From Polytrichum commune (lineage: Eukaryota > Streptophyta > Polytrichopsida > Polytrichales > Polytrichaceae), in the NCBI GenBank assembly GCA_950295325.1, contig OX485805.1, positions 27,081,501-27,145,500 on the forward strand: a stretch of DNA of 64,000 nt. The letters are read 5' to 3'. Both the position numbers and the translations under genes were made by a program. The first letter of the stretch is position 1, and each line of letters opens with the position of its first letter. Below, in pieces: positions 22,320-34,819 of the stretch. The notes under the pieces are model-generated. The model had not been told where the DNA came from. It did not search any database and worked only from the letters and a program-made list of their open reading frames with translations.

Positions 22320-23170
22320 TGTAATCATACCCATACACCAACCCCGGGGCCTCTTCCTTGCCTTCAAAGTCTCTATGATGATTAGGTTTGAGTCAATGCA
22401 TAGGCAAGAGACTAGGGCATATTGCAGCCAAAGTGGCAAGAACAGTTTAATCAAGTAATTACATACATCGTCCCTAAGCATTCACGATGAGCCCCATACT
22501 AGGCCTCACCAAGCAAAAAAGAAATAGTGTATTTGAGTTACATACTTTCAGTTTTAGTTAATCAAGAATCCACACACCAACCCGGCTCTTTCCTTGTCCT
22601 CAAAGTCTTTAACTTATGATGATCAAGTCGAGTCAATGCATAGGTAAAAAAACTAGGGCAAATTGCATACCTGATATGGCCCAACCAAAGCTACAAAGAA
22701 GAGCTTAATCAAGTAATTACATACTTAACCCTTATGCAGCCAGAGGGCTTGGACTAACTAGGCCTCTCCAACTAGAATAAAGTAAGATAGTGCAGTCGAG
22801 CCACATACTTTTAGTTTCAATTCACAACGTCAAAAAGTGACCTTATTTTCTAAGATTGTAGAAGACTTGCGAAACAACTCATGATCACTTATGTTGTGTT
22901 TCTCTTGCTCACTCTCTCTCTCTCTTTGGATTCATTGCACATGAGAAGAGGCCACTCAAACCTCCTAGGAAATAGCCGTAATAGGCTTGTCCACCCTTTA
23001 GTCGGATATGAAGGTGGGGGGGGGGGGGGGGTAAGGAGAACTTTTAGATTGGGCCTCTCCAAGTAAACCAGATAAAGTGAAACAGTGCAATCGAGCTACA
23101 TACTTTCATTTTCAATTCACAATGTCAAAAAGTGACCCTATTTTTTAATCGTAGAAGACTTGCTAAACAA

Positions 23171-23215
<45 letters not shown>

Positions 23216-23570
23216 GATTCATTGCACATGAGCAGAGGTCAATTAAACCTCCTAGGAAATAGCTGTAATAGGCTCGTCCACCTTTTAGTCGGATGTGAAG
23301 GTTTGGGGGGGGGACTTTTAGACTGTGCCTCTCCAAGTAAACTAGAATAAAATAAAACAGTGCATTCGAGAGCTACATACTTTCACTTTCAATTCACAAT
23401 GTCAAAAGTGACCTTATTTGAAATCGTAGAAGACTTGCTAACCAACATATGGTGTGTTTCTCTCTCTCTCTCTCTCTCTGGATTCATTGCACATGAGAAA
23501 GAGGCCAATTAAACCTCCTAGGAAATAGCCGTAATAGGCTCGGCTCGTCCCACCTTCGAGTCGGATGTGA
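22320..23570 (+). repeat. Local tandem array, units about 230-290 bp
   Basis: Early units (from about 22340 and 22580) share CTTTCCTTG-CCT or TCCTCAAAGTCT, GAGTCAATGCATAGG, ACTAGGGCA and AATCAAGTAATTACATAC. Later units (from about 22860, 23150, 23425) share AGAAGACTTGC, a CT run, ATTCATTGCACATGAG, CCTCCTAGGAAATAGC, GTAATAGGCT, a G tract (G18 near 23015), GCCTCTCCAAGTAAAC and CACAATGTCAAAAAGTGACC. CT and G tract lengths differ between units. Frames here are products of the repeats. Confidence 0.8.
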
Positions 23571-24535
23571 AGGTGGGAACGTGTGATGGGCAGCCGGATG
23601 GAGCACGGGGTGGATGGAGGTGTGGGATCATCGCCCATCCCATGACCTGCGAGCGAGATCATAGGTTTAGTGTTGCAGAAGATTGAAGCAGAGAGGCCTG
23701 ACACAACGGCCAAGATCATGCATTCTGTGTGCGCCTATTCAATAGGCGGTAAAGGCTCCTATCGTACAACACACACCACAACACATGATCCCGTGACCAC
23801 TTCAGTAACTTCATTGGCAGGAACATAGAGCAGGCCAGGGCAGGCCAGGACGTCGTCGTAAATAAGTCAATAATACGACGTTGAGTTAAGTTAGCAGGCT
23901 TAGAGTGGCGTTAATAAGTTACGGTTTATGCATATGCTGGCTGGCCCTGTGGTAGTGTGAGGGGAGGGGAGGGGGCCTTCTTCAATACTAGCTTAGCTAG
24001 AACGAGTCATTTGGCAGTGCGCGGATGTGGCCGCATCAGGCAGGCAAGGAGGGCAGGCAGTCAGTGTGTGAGTCAGTGAGTCAGTGAGTGGAGGAGTCCC
24101 TGCTTTCATTATGGGATTGTCTGGGTCAAACCCCTTCAAGGAAGGCAGGCAGGGGAAAGTATATTTTGTCTGCTTACTTGGTAGTGGTACCAGTGTTACC
24201 GTTGGCTTCCAAGTTCCACGCCAAAGTGGCTGGGAGAGAGTGGACGTGAAAGAAAGGCCCAAGCGACACCTGGCCCGGCTGATGCCTTTAGCGATTCCAT
24301 TACTTCACGAACTGCAGCGGCGATGTGGCAGTTGAATTGCTAGAATAAGAACTAGTCTTTTCCTTGCCTTACACGCACCCATGTTCTCATTGCAATAGTG
24401 AACTTGCAGATGTCGCAGATACACTCCCTTATGACTAGCTGACCTGTAATATTACATCCGTCATTTCGTAAAGAGCACCACTGCTACTGTGGATGAGTCT
24501 TAAATGGCGACCGTTTCTTTTCCATTTCCCAACTA
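23571..24535. other. Non-coding stretch
   Basis: It contains GTGAGTCA-type short repeats at 24065-24090 and CAGGCAGG repeats. Overlapping frames on both strands at 23993-24335 show no domain. No gene is supported. Confidence 0.35.
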
Positions 24536-24752
24536 CACTATTTTGTCTAATTAAATTAGCCATTTGTAATTACGCATTGCTATAGCATTCTACTGAGAGT
24601 ATCGGTTTTTTTATCCAAATAATTTGAGTAGTTAGTATGGCACGGAAGAATATCGATATAACTTAGTTGGTAAAGAAAAAAATAATGTCTGTGAGTAGTT
24701 ATAGCAACATGTAATTGTGAATGATAACTTGCACTAATTCGACAAAATAGTG
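24536..24752. mobile_element. Group A MITE, TTTTGTCTAATT subfamily
   Basis: The 217-bp element is flanked by TA (24534-24535 and 24753-24754). It begins CACTATTTTGTCTAATTAAA and its right end is the inverse of CACTATTTTGTCGAATTAGTG. The length equals that of copies of the other subfamily at 820 and 52290. Confidence 0.85.
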
Positions 24753-25167
24753 TATGGAACACTTGATCGCTACGAGGTGGTCAACAAATTCAAATTGAGG
24801 CCGTAGTTGTTTTCCTCGTACACTCTAAACTTTGTAATATCGCGCTCGTGGCAACCAAAGTGCACATGGTGTTAAGGAATTTTGTAGGGTTAACATGGAT
24901 GCGTGATTGAAAGAAAATTAGTGTGACATGTGACATTATGGAATAACACAAAGTCAACATGTCAATGATTACAATGATGGTAGATTTGAAGATTATCCAA
25001 TGATGTATGTCACTCATCCAAGACTTATATGCTCGAGGTGAAGTTAATGTGACATGAATTACATACTTGGTCAATCAGAATGGTTCAAACAAAAGCTTAA
25101 ACCATGCACATGTTTGCAACTTGAAAAAGATTGTATCATAAACATGTAAGTCGACGTGATCAAACAA
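24753..25167. other. Non-coding stretch
   Basis: No supported feature. Confidence 0.3.
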
Positions 25168-25595
25168 AAGTGGTTGTCCGAACAATAAAAACCAGGCTTG
25201 GCCTTCAAAGAATAAAAGGATCAATTTGCCTCAAAATAAATAAAAAACCCCGAGCTGCACAAGACAAGACTTTGTTACTTACGTATTCGCCCTCCCCGAT
25301 GGTAGGAAGGTGAACAGAATTGGTGGTCCAAACAATTAAAACCAAACTTGGCCTTTAAAGGATAAAGATCAATTTGTCTAAAAACTAAAAACACCCCCTG
25401 AACTATACAATACTTCGTTACTTATGTTTTCGCCCTCCCCGATGGTAGGAAAGCAAACTGAAGTGGTTATCCGAACAGCAAAGACCAGGCTTGACCTTTA
25501 AAAATATGAAACCCCCCGAGCTATACAATACAATACAATACAATACTTCGTTGCCTTACGGTTTTTTGCCCGCCCTCCTTCCCTCCCCAATGGTA
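25168..25595 (+). repeat. Three tandem units of about 145 bp
   Basis: Units start near 25168, 25316 and 25461. Each has GTGGT-(G/A)TCC-AACA, CCAGGCTTG-CCTT, CCCC-GAGCT, CTTCGTTAC or equivalent, and CGCCCTCCC-GATGGTAGGAA. The last unit carries an AATAC expansion at 25527-25546 and ends at CCCTCCCCAATGGTAG. Confidence 0.8.
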
Positions 25596-26175
25596 GATGT
25601 CACGAAACTTTACCCACAAATGACGGTGGCCGGTTCGGTCGTCCTCTCATCATATATATGGGCCAAGTGTACCACAAAACAAATCCACTACAAGGGGGAT
25701 GCGGTCAGATTCCCCTACGGGTACTGGCCACTAGAGTCGACTCGAGGCCTAGTAATACCAGCCTTACACAAAGGGTTTTAGGGCCCTGCTAATAAAGAGA
25801 TCTGTATTGAAACAAGGCAAGGACACCTCCGGCGGGTGTCCTGCGTGACGAGGGCGTCTCCGGCTGGTCTGTCCCCCCCGGCCCGGGTTCTGATAGGCTG
25901 GTGTGGTAATTGAGTGAACCGGGGGTCACGGGATGGCTGGCCGCCGGGCCGGGGGGGGGGGTCATAATAAGTACCACTATTTATTAGGGTTGATGAATGA
26001 GCTTGCTCAGGAGGCACGGCCTTTAATGGCCGGGGAGGAGGAGGAGGAGGAGTGGACGATCACCATCACCACAAAAGGTGGGTTTTGTTTGTACCCTTTG
26101 TCCTCCCTCCCTTGCTCTCTCTGTCTTTGCACGTGATCCATTTTGGAATTACGAGACCGTCTTTACTTATTTTTA
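25596..26175. other. GC-rich non-coding stretch
   Basis: The part 25820-25960 is unusually GC-rich and ends in a G10 tract near 25950; GAGGAG repeats follow at 26035-26050. Several overlapping short frames exist without a recognisable product. Confidence 0.35.
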
Positions 26176-26178
26176 TTA

Positions 26179-26791
26179 GGGCCGGTTCACACAAGGTCCC
26201 AAGTCATTTGACGTCGATCCGTGCAATCTCGGCCGTTGAGATCCTAGTGGAAGTTGGGACTTACCACTTCACACGGGGTTCCAAGTCACTTGACGATGAT
26301 CACCTTAATGGAAGTTTGGACTTACCACTTCATACGGGGTCCAAAGTCACTTGACGTCGATCCGTGCAATCTCGGTCGTTGAGACCTTAATGGAAGTTGG
26401 GACTTACCATTTCATACGGGGTCCCAAGTCACTTGACGTTAATCCGTGCAATTTCAGCCATTGAGACCGTAGTGGAAGTTGGAACTTACCACTTCACATG
26501 GGGTCTCAAGTCTTGAGTCCCAAGCATGACATGGATATTTACAAAGAAACATGTTTTGAAGGCGAGGCTTAGGACTTGGTGTTGAGAGTGGGGTTGAGCA
26601 AATAGCTAGAACCCAACTCTCAACACAAGTCCCGTGAATATTTTTGCATTAAAGGATCAAGATCCGACTTTAATGATGATTAACCATGTTTTAAGAGTTT
26701 CTCGAGGCTCAAAAGTTGGGACTTTGCCTCCATGTTGGGACTTGCTAACATGAGAGGGACTTGGGACTTGGGACCCCATGTGAACCAACCC
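26179..26791. mobile_element. Tourist-like element with internal tandem repeats
   Basis: The 613-bp element is flanked by TTA (26176-26178, 26792-26794). The left end GGGCCGGTTCACACAAGGTC and the inverted right end (GGACCCCATGTGAACCAACCC region) form the TIR. Behind the left end stand four units of about 62-82 bp (from 26196, 26275, 26337 and 26419) containing CCAAGTCACTTGACG and GAAGTTGGGACTTACCACTT. A central hairpin pairs GTGTTGAGAGT with ACTCTCAACAC at about 26579-26626. Confidence 0.85.
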
Positions 26792-26794
26792 TTA

Positions 26795-28122
26795 CTATCA
26801 TACAATGCTCCTTTGGGTACTTGTCATAATAACGTTTGTGGATCTCATGTAGTTGCTTCTCTTCTTCTTTTCTCTTTTAGTTTTGGAACAAAATTGACAA
26901 ATCCAAGCCCTTCAAGGTGATATTTGTCCCATAACCGATTGTTCATCCAAGAGCAGATAGGTTATCATAAACCATCGAAAAGTCTCATCCATAGAGGCAT
27001 GATGTCATCCATATTTCACAAACTATGTTCACGAGTAATCACTTATGATTGATAACCTGCTCGAGTGGGTTAAAGACAAGTTGTGGGAGCCATGAGTCAT
27101 TCACTCTCTTCTTGTTGGTAATCTAGTCCATACCTTTAGCTTTCCATATGACCATCGTAGTACTCTTATGAGTAGTGAGTTCTTTCTCACACCATTGAGA
27201 GCCAAAGGCATCCAAGTTACTTTGCTAAGCAACTACATGGTGGTGGTGGGTGGGTGCTCTGTGGTACCCTTAAAATTCTCCTGTCAATCGGGTGTCAATC
27301 TTAAATACCAAATATCATGATGAATTTTTTGCACTTCCCCCATAACATTGTTTAGCTTAGTTTGTATGTTGGGCGGGGCTGGAAATAAATCATATTCTAT
27401 TTGAAATTATATAAAGTTTATTCTCATAGCAAAGCATTGCATTGGCAAATTCAAGCTGAAAAACTCGGGTGAAGTTCTTATTGGAAGCCTCTATTTGAGT
27501 AGTGTTCGGTAAGGTGTGGATCTAAAAGGACACCAAAAAAATTGGATTACATGCTCAAAATCTGTTAATTATTTTAAGTTCCGTGATTGTAAGGGGGGGG
27601 GGCGGGCTATGTGATCATTTACATGAAGAGAGAATATTTTCATTTTGATAACAAAGAAGATATTCATACAAACTTAAAAAATCACAAGGAAAATAACTTC
27701 ATCCTCAATTTGGATTTTCTAATTATTCCATATTAATCATGTGCTAAACATATTAGGGAAGTGGGTACAAAGCTAAATTTTTTTTTGGACTACTTACCAA
27801 AGTTTGGATGTTGGTTTGGGTTATTGTTGGCTTCTATGTAAGCTTATTCATTTGGAGATGAAGGGGCTTTAGTGAAGTCATGTATAACACGCATGGTCTT
27901 TGGCAGTAAAACTCATTAGAATTTGGGTTTGTTGATTTTCAAACAAACTATGAAAAACATAATATCCAAAAAGTTTTATCTATGTTTTTTTTAAATAAAA
28001 GATTACTTTGATATTTTTATAGCACTGACTACTTTAAAAGTAGAGTAGAACGCCTACTAGAGGTGCTAAAGTTCATAATATGTACACCAACCCCTTTACA
28101 AAAGTTAGCTACCCTATATTTT
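26795..28122. other. Non-coding stretch
   Basis: No gene. A G9 tract lies near 27593 and a T9 tract near 27778. Confidence 0.35.
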
Positions 28123-28130
28123 GTAATTTT

Positions 28131-28415
28131 CTCGGGGGTTCACTGGCGAAAATCGTAGAACAACGTGCGATAAAAAATAAGGTCCAATATATTCATTGTA
28201 GATAAATTTTGTAAAAAATGTGCATGTAAAATAGGGGATTTAAAAATAGTGAAACATGTTTACATGTAAAATACCATCACATATAATATTTTCAGGTTTT
28301 TTACATGTAAAATACCATTACCTTATAATATTTTCTGCAAGGTAAATAATCCCCCCAATAAATAGGTCCCGAACGCACGTGTATGCAAAATATAAGAGGG
28401 AGTGAACCCCCCGAG
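28131..28415. mobile_element. Short MITE with 8-bp duplication (hAT-like)
   Basis: The 285-bp element lies between exact copies of GTAATTTT (28123-28130 and 28416-28423). Its ends are CTCGGGGGTTCACT and the inverted AGTGAACCCCCCGAG, differing by one G. The interior repeats TTTACATGTAAAATACCAT. The 8-bp duplication suggests hAT, although the ends are unlike those of the 17087 and 61151 families. Confidence 0.85.
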
Positions 28416-28501
28416 GTAATTTTTCATATAGGAAATATTTTAATTATTTAACATAAGACCCAAGTATTTGGCTAGTTTGCCCTAGGACACATGTATTGAA
28501 A

Positions 28502-28506
<5 letters not shown>

Positions 28507-28534
<28 letters not shown>
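28507..28534. repeat. (CT)n microsatellite
   Basis: A run of about 14 CT units. Confidence 0.9.
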
Positions 28535-28535
<1 letters not shown>

Positions 28536-30663
28536 GATGAAAAGAAATTTGACTCGCCAAAGTCTACTAACTTTTTACTACAAAAAGATGTGTGTTGGGC
28601 TCTTCTATGCAAGGACTATAAGACTTTCTTAAACTATAAATGTTTAGAACACTTCAAGTTGCATTCTCATACATCATGAGTAGTTAAAAACCCGTATGAT
28701 CTAATATAGGAGTTGCCTATCCGTGCCTCCAACACAAAAGATTGATTTATTCCAATTGAATCCCATTAGAATAATTTGAGGTCTCTGATGACATTTCATA
28801 AGTCCAAGCATCTGAATATAAAATTTGCCAGATCTAGGATTGTTTACTACTTTTTCTGCTTCATACTGGATTAGTTTACTTAGACACTGCTAATACTTCG
28901 CATGTGGTTTTGGAAAAGGTGTGTATAGGTTTGTGGTTTGTAGAAGCCTAATTATCATACTACACGTTGCAACCCGTAAAAAAATGTTTAAAGAGAAGTG
29001 AGGTAACCTCACATCCAACCTCATAGACAAGGGTGGTCCACAACCCCACTTTTTAAGGCAAAAAAAGTCACATTGCAAAATTTAATACCAAACACATAAC
29101 ATTTCGTCTTTTGTATGGATGCCATTGCCATAATCATCTGCAAAGACATACAATTGAATGAAACCATCAAATTTTGAACAAATGAAAACATATAATATCA
29201 TTTGTATGTGGCTTCATCACTCCAATGATTGTCGCCATTTCGGCTTTCTTGAAAATTTGAAACCAAAAAACATCGATTATGGACGACTTACCCAAAATAG
29301 ACAACCTTTTTTCTGTATTTCTTTCTTTCGTTCATACTTATGAAAAGTCGGGATGCATTAATTTGCTATGGGTTGCTTTTTAGGTTATACCAATGGCATC
29401 ATTTGATGTCGGGATGTTAGCTTTTTGTGTGCACCAATGAATGCAAATTCCTCACTCACAATTACTTACTTACAATTAATCCTCCCCCTATTGTTGGCAG
29501 TCAGTGACTAAATCTGGTTCTAAATACAAGTCATACGGAGGCTATGTACAACTATTTAAAGAGTTGTTTCCATTACGGGAAATTGTGGTTGTGGTTTACT
29601 TTTAAAGCTTCTATGTTCATGGGAAAGGCATAATCACGACCACATCCGGCCCCTACTTGATGTACCTATCGCATTCAATGTTCAAGATTGAAGCCCTCAT
29701 ATGAATTTCATTTTCAAGGGCTCTCAAATTTATGCTCTTCAGTTGAAAGGTTGGTTCAAATTCAAGATGTCAATCCATGAATATAGAAATGAAATACAAA
29801 ACTCATATGAAACTTGTGCATGAATTATATGATACATGTTTCCAATACAATGTGAAGAATTAAGAATCGACCATCTAACTCTACTTCTTGTAGTGACAAT
29901 GCCCTACGCTTGTTGATTCTTGTGGCAGGCATATTCTATTGAGGACTTCAAGTGACATCGTCATTTTCAATTTGGGGTTGCATTCTGAAGGGTTGTTTTG
30001 AGAGAGGTGTATTTTGAAGGGCCAAATTGCGTTTGAAGGGCATTAAAGACTTTCAATCTTGAACCTTGATCACATTACTTCATATGGCTAATTGCTAAGT
30101 CTATGGTTTAATAAAGTGGACAAAAGTTGATTTGAATCGTATTCACCAAATGAGGAGTGTGTAAGGTAGATGGGTCTTAAATGGTTAGTTTATTTTTCCT
30201 ACTAGCCCACTTCTCTTGGGATGTGAACTTATGTTTCATCCAAGATGGTTAGCAAATCTGAATCGAGCTTGTAACCATTTTTCTTCTAATTTTTGGAGTT
30301 GATGTCAATATCTTATGTATTATCAAAGTGAATATTCTCACAATCATTAGATGGTCATATAGATGTCCCTAATTATGTTGATTATTGAACCTAGAACAAT
30401 TATCAAATTTTGAGCATTTGCCCAATCTTTTTAAAGTACACGCCTTTTTGGTATCCATTTTGAGGCTAAACCTGACAACATACCACCCAAATATAGGTGT
30501 CTAATTAATATACGTAATCAAATTAGGCACATCTACCATATTGTAACGATGAACATTCAACAACAATTGCTTTAGGATTCATTGGATACTTCTATGGTTT
30601 ACTTTTCTAGTATATGTCCAATCTATATTCATAGATTTCAACCCATCTAGTAGATGGGAACTA
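28535..30663. other. Long non-coding stretch
   Basis: No domain-bearing frame, RNA or complete element was found. Bases 30430-30520 keep phrases of the 3800/47050 repeat family (GCCTTTTTGGTATCCATTTT, ACATACCACCCAAATATAGG). Confidence 0.4.
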
Positions 30664-30870
30664 CCTTGTTTATGATATTTAGTGTCATTTACTATTCATA
30701 GTGACACCGTGCTATAGTTTTTTTCCTATATACTAATAACAATCTTTTCAATCAAGTGAAGATCTATATATTCTACAATGCCTAAACAACTCAACTAACC
30801 TTTGTTTGCAAGAGATATCATCTATACTAAAAAACTATAGCATTACACAATATCAAATACTTAGTGAGTG
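30664..30870. mobile_element. Group A MITE interrupted by a SINE at its right end
   Basis: The left terminus is CCTTGTTTATG then ATATTTAGTGTCATTTACTA. The right side shows ACTATAGCATTACACAATAT then CAAATACTTAGTGAGTG, the inner part of the right TIR, where the SINE begins. The outer right terminus is no longer recognisable after the SINE. Confidence 0.65.
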
Positions 30871-31040
30871 GGGTCCAAGATGACCCTTAACTACCGGATA
30901 ATAGTGGAGAGGCACCCAAAACCAAACGGAATGGTTGGCAATTCGATTCCCAGCCGAGAAATCTTTTCTCTACTTGATGGAAATACTAGCAAGTTGGCCA
31001 CACGCCTCATGTGTTCCAACACAAAACAAAACAAAACAAA
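30871..31040 (+). mobile_element. tRNA-derived SINE, copy 2, with 15-bp duplication
   Basis: The head AAGATGACCCTTAACTACCG, the B-box relic CAATTCGATTCC (30939-30950), the body TTTTCTCTACTTGATGGAAA and the tail (ACAAA)n match copy 1 at 6496. The flanks AATACTTAGTGAGTG (30856-30870) and AATACATTGTGAGTG (31039-31053) agree at 13 of 15 positions, as expected of LINE-mobilised retroposition. The left flank lies in the right TIR of a group A MITE. Confidence 0.82.
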
Positions 31041-31280
31041 TACATTGTGAGTGAACCATCATTCAATCTATTAGAACAAGGTTTACAACGTGTAGTTGAA
31101 GTGGCATTGTTGATCCGCCCCGATTTTGTATAAACTGCCAAGAGTTTTCAGGTATTTACGTCAACCTCTGAAGTGTTAATTTGCGTGTGGGGCTTTTAAC
31201 CGAGAGGTGGTTACTTTGACCCTAACACTATCTAGCCCAATGGTGATAAATAAGAGAGGCCGCTCCCCAATGTCATATAG

Positions 31281-31446
31281 TGGCCACACCGGGGGGTCCT
31301 GCTAGCCCGGCCGGTGTGGGGGCCCCTCGCAGCTGGGGCCGCCCATCCAAGGTTTTTTGGGACGCTATTCCATCTGCCCTGGATGGGCGGCCCCAATTGT
31401 GAGGGGCCCCGCATCGGCCGGGCTGGTTGGGCTCCCTAGTGTGGCT
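31281..31446. repeat. GC-rich long hairpin
   Basis: The left arm 31281-31349 (ends GGGGCCGCCCATCCA) pairs with the right arm 31380-31446 (starts TGGATGGGCGGCCCC) around a loop of 30 bases. Arms of about 68 bp match at roughly 80%, including AGCCCGGCCG and GGGGCCCCTC. The surrounding DNA is AT-rich. It may be a foldback element; it encodes overlapping mirror frames on both strands that are not genes. Confidence 0.75.
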
Positions 31447-31559
31447 AGGCTATCAGGGTCTTTTTGTCTCGTACACCTTCCCTCGACTACCACCTTCGCC
31501 CCAGCCCATCGTCTCCCAACCTACACACCTAGGATGCCACATCCGTTGTTACAATTGAG

Positions 31560-32399
31560 CTAGTCTGTGTCAATTGGCATGAGGTCCCACATGGTTACGG
31601 GACGCGGAAGTATGGACCCCCACATGCGACGTGTAACCCACCCATGCACCCCCTCATGGCCTCATGGTCTCATGCCATCATACCTCCCCCATCCCCCATC
31701 ATGGCCCATCTTTCATTAGTCCATTAACCCATCAACCATCACCTATCATGTTACCCCATGTTGTCATGCTAACATAGTGCTAATTCTAGCATTTCTACGA
31801 ATTGCTTCATTGATTTACACATCTCCTCACTCGCTGCAACCTAATTATGCAACATGGAGCAAATATATGGTCTTATTCATTGTGCTCATTGTGGATGCAA
31901 GGATCATCAATCTTAGAAGGACGATGAGTGAGGATTCTCTTAGTTGGAGTGGGCGACCTAAGTCTTGAGTGAGGTTACAACCATGGTTGTTTGGGCTCTG
32001 TTTTGTAACTTTCATTTTGTGTAAAGCAATCCATGCATGATTGTCATTTTTTGCATTGTAACTACTAATGAGCATATCCAAAGATATAAAATTTTGTAAC
32101 ATGCATTCTATTACCATTCGTGTATGTCCCATAATGTTTTCATCCAGTTTTTCCATTACGCTTCCCATGCTCTTCTCCCTCATGCCCTCATGTCCATTGC
32201 AATGTGGTTAAGCATTCTCCGGAGCCTCATATCATTGGTGTTGCATCTAATGCTTTTTGGACTTACTTAGTGTTAATTTTTGTGCCATCTTAATGTTATA
32301 GCAGGGTTTTGTGTTTTAATCCAATGGCTAACCTACCTACCTTTTTTCCATGGCTATGATGGTTAACAATTGCATCTCTATGTCCCCCATGAATGCCTT
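31560..32399. other. Non-coding stretch
   Basis: A run rich in CCCCAT/CATCA motifs lies at 31640-31760. No gene is supported. Confidence 0.35.
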
Positions 32400-34778
32400 C
32401 CCTTCATGCACATGGTACCATTGTTTACAATTGACATTCACTCACCCACAAACGAATGAAGCATACATGCGTTGTTGGTGAGGACTATGAGGTCATGTAC
32501 TACATGTATCGAGACTTGGCAAGCTAGGTGAGGCAACATGTGCGAAGGCACCTATACATTGAGTTGAAGCTACAAGCGATGAAGAGCCGCACCTGGCAAT
32601 AACACCAAATCGAGAGATGATTGGCAATGCATGTATTGTTTAGGGACATTTCCAAGCACACTCTACCTCACAAACCACATAGTGGGAGGGTGCCCTTGCG
32701 GATTACTTCATCCCAACCAGCTTTGCATGGAGTTGCTCAATTACCCTAATTTACAAATGCAAAGGATGGGAAGGACCTCGAGATGGCATTGTAGAGGGGT
32801 GACACAGTTGGATCGGTCATTCAATGTTGATGTGTGGTTAAGGCTAAATTTGGAGCTTAGGGATGTAAAAAATTATACCCATGGGAACACATGTGCAGAA
32901 ATAGTGTTTCATGCTTCCTGCCATTGCACCTTTGAGGTCGTGTTCACTTGACCATGTTGAGGGAGTTGCTTGGCCGAAGATGGCAACTCCTAATTTACTC
33001 CCTATCGTTGTTGACTTGTTGGGGGGTTGCTATCTTTTATGCTAACATGTCCAATATTTATGTTACAACCCCCATGGATGTAAGAACTCATCCTATTCCA
33101 TAGAATATTCATTTAGGGTTTTTATCCTTGATTGTAACATGATTGGTCTTTATCTTGCATAGTCCATTTATGTGGGACCTCATCCTCTTGCATGCAATCT
33201 TCGCTTAGGGTTGCTATCGTTACTTGTAACATGACCAATACAATAAATACTCTTATTTCTAGAAATTTTGTGACCACTATTATTCTGTTACAAAAGATCA
33301 TTGGTGTAGTCTATGCTACAATGCAAACACAAATATTGTGAAGCTTAAGGCATTTTCCTCCCATGTTGAAAAAATAACTAGAGGTTACCCCGGTCAAAAG
33401 AAATATTGTCATCACGATGATCACTAGGATGAAGGACCCTAGGTTACTCAGCATCGTGATCCACTCTTTGTTGGTGTATGTCAACCACATGTTCTCACAT
33501 AGAGATCATGAACAAGAGGGCACAATGGGTGCATGTTAGAGATGCCAAGGTTCAAGCCATGATCCAACATGCTCTCAAAGACTACGATTGCCAACAATAC
33601 CCTAAGATACTAGAGCACAAATGGGGTTGGCACTCAATTTATCCCGCTTTCATTTGCAATCCTCCGTGCATCACTCATAACTCATTCCCAACTTCCTTCT
33701 AGAACACAAAGAACGAGAAGCATTGTCCCTACACTTATACCTTATGTAGCATGCTCTTATTTCAAGTTGTGCACCCAAACTATGATTAGTGTTGTTCATG
33801 TAGTGCCTTTTCAAGATCAAATGCAAGATGTATCCTTGCATCTTCCATTCATTCTAGGGCTACACCAACGCTAACATGGAAGAGCATTTGGTGGAGGTGT
33901 GAGAGTGTGGTCATTGGAGAGGGGTCCAATGCATGGCACATTGCAAAAAAAAATCCGAAGAAGGTAGATATATCTTCTAGGGTGTTGCTAGGCATGTTGT
34001 TGTTCATGACAATTGGATGTTGCAAGGAAACAACCTGGACCGAGTTGACGTAGGCAACCACTTTTTGGTTCGACGACCTTCACACATGGTGCCGTTCCAC
34101 CCAAATATGTGCAATAATTGATATGGTCCATCACGACAATTTCTTTTCATGAATGTGTGTGAAGTCATGGATGAGAAGCACCATCACAACAACTGCGTTG
34201 GAGTGTATAGATATTGTGTATTGGCTAGCATATAGAGAGGACTTAGATACTGGATACATTCTTTTCCATCCTCGTAAGTTTTTTGCAATTTTATTTAGAG
34301 TTGTGTTATTCTTGTCAATACACATGTTCGCATTTGCCTCTTTGCTCTTCACTCCACAAAACTAACTATGCATTATTGTATGCCCTCCTTAGATGGTCAC
34401 ATCCAACCCAACCATGACCTTTTTTTGGTCACATGTATGACATGAACACCATCTCCCACACAATTGCATGCCTAAGGGGTGCATTGTACTAAACACGTAC
34501 AACTATACATGAGTGCACAAAAAGGGTATTAATTTGAACTTTTCCATACTACGTATACACATGCTACACAAATTATAACTTGCAAGTACATACATGTATG
34601 GAGGACCTTTAAAAACTAAAGAACATTTGTACTTTCATGGTAGTGCCACTAGACTTTATAGCATAGATTTCTTTATATTGGTTATGTTGGTATATAAAAA
34701 AGAAACCACCAACAAGTGGACATACAATCACACTAATCAATTGATGGTAAGACTTTAAAAAAATTACATTAACTTTTA

Positions 34779-34819
<41 letters not shown>

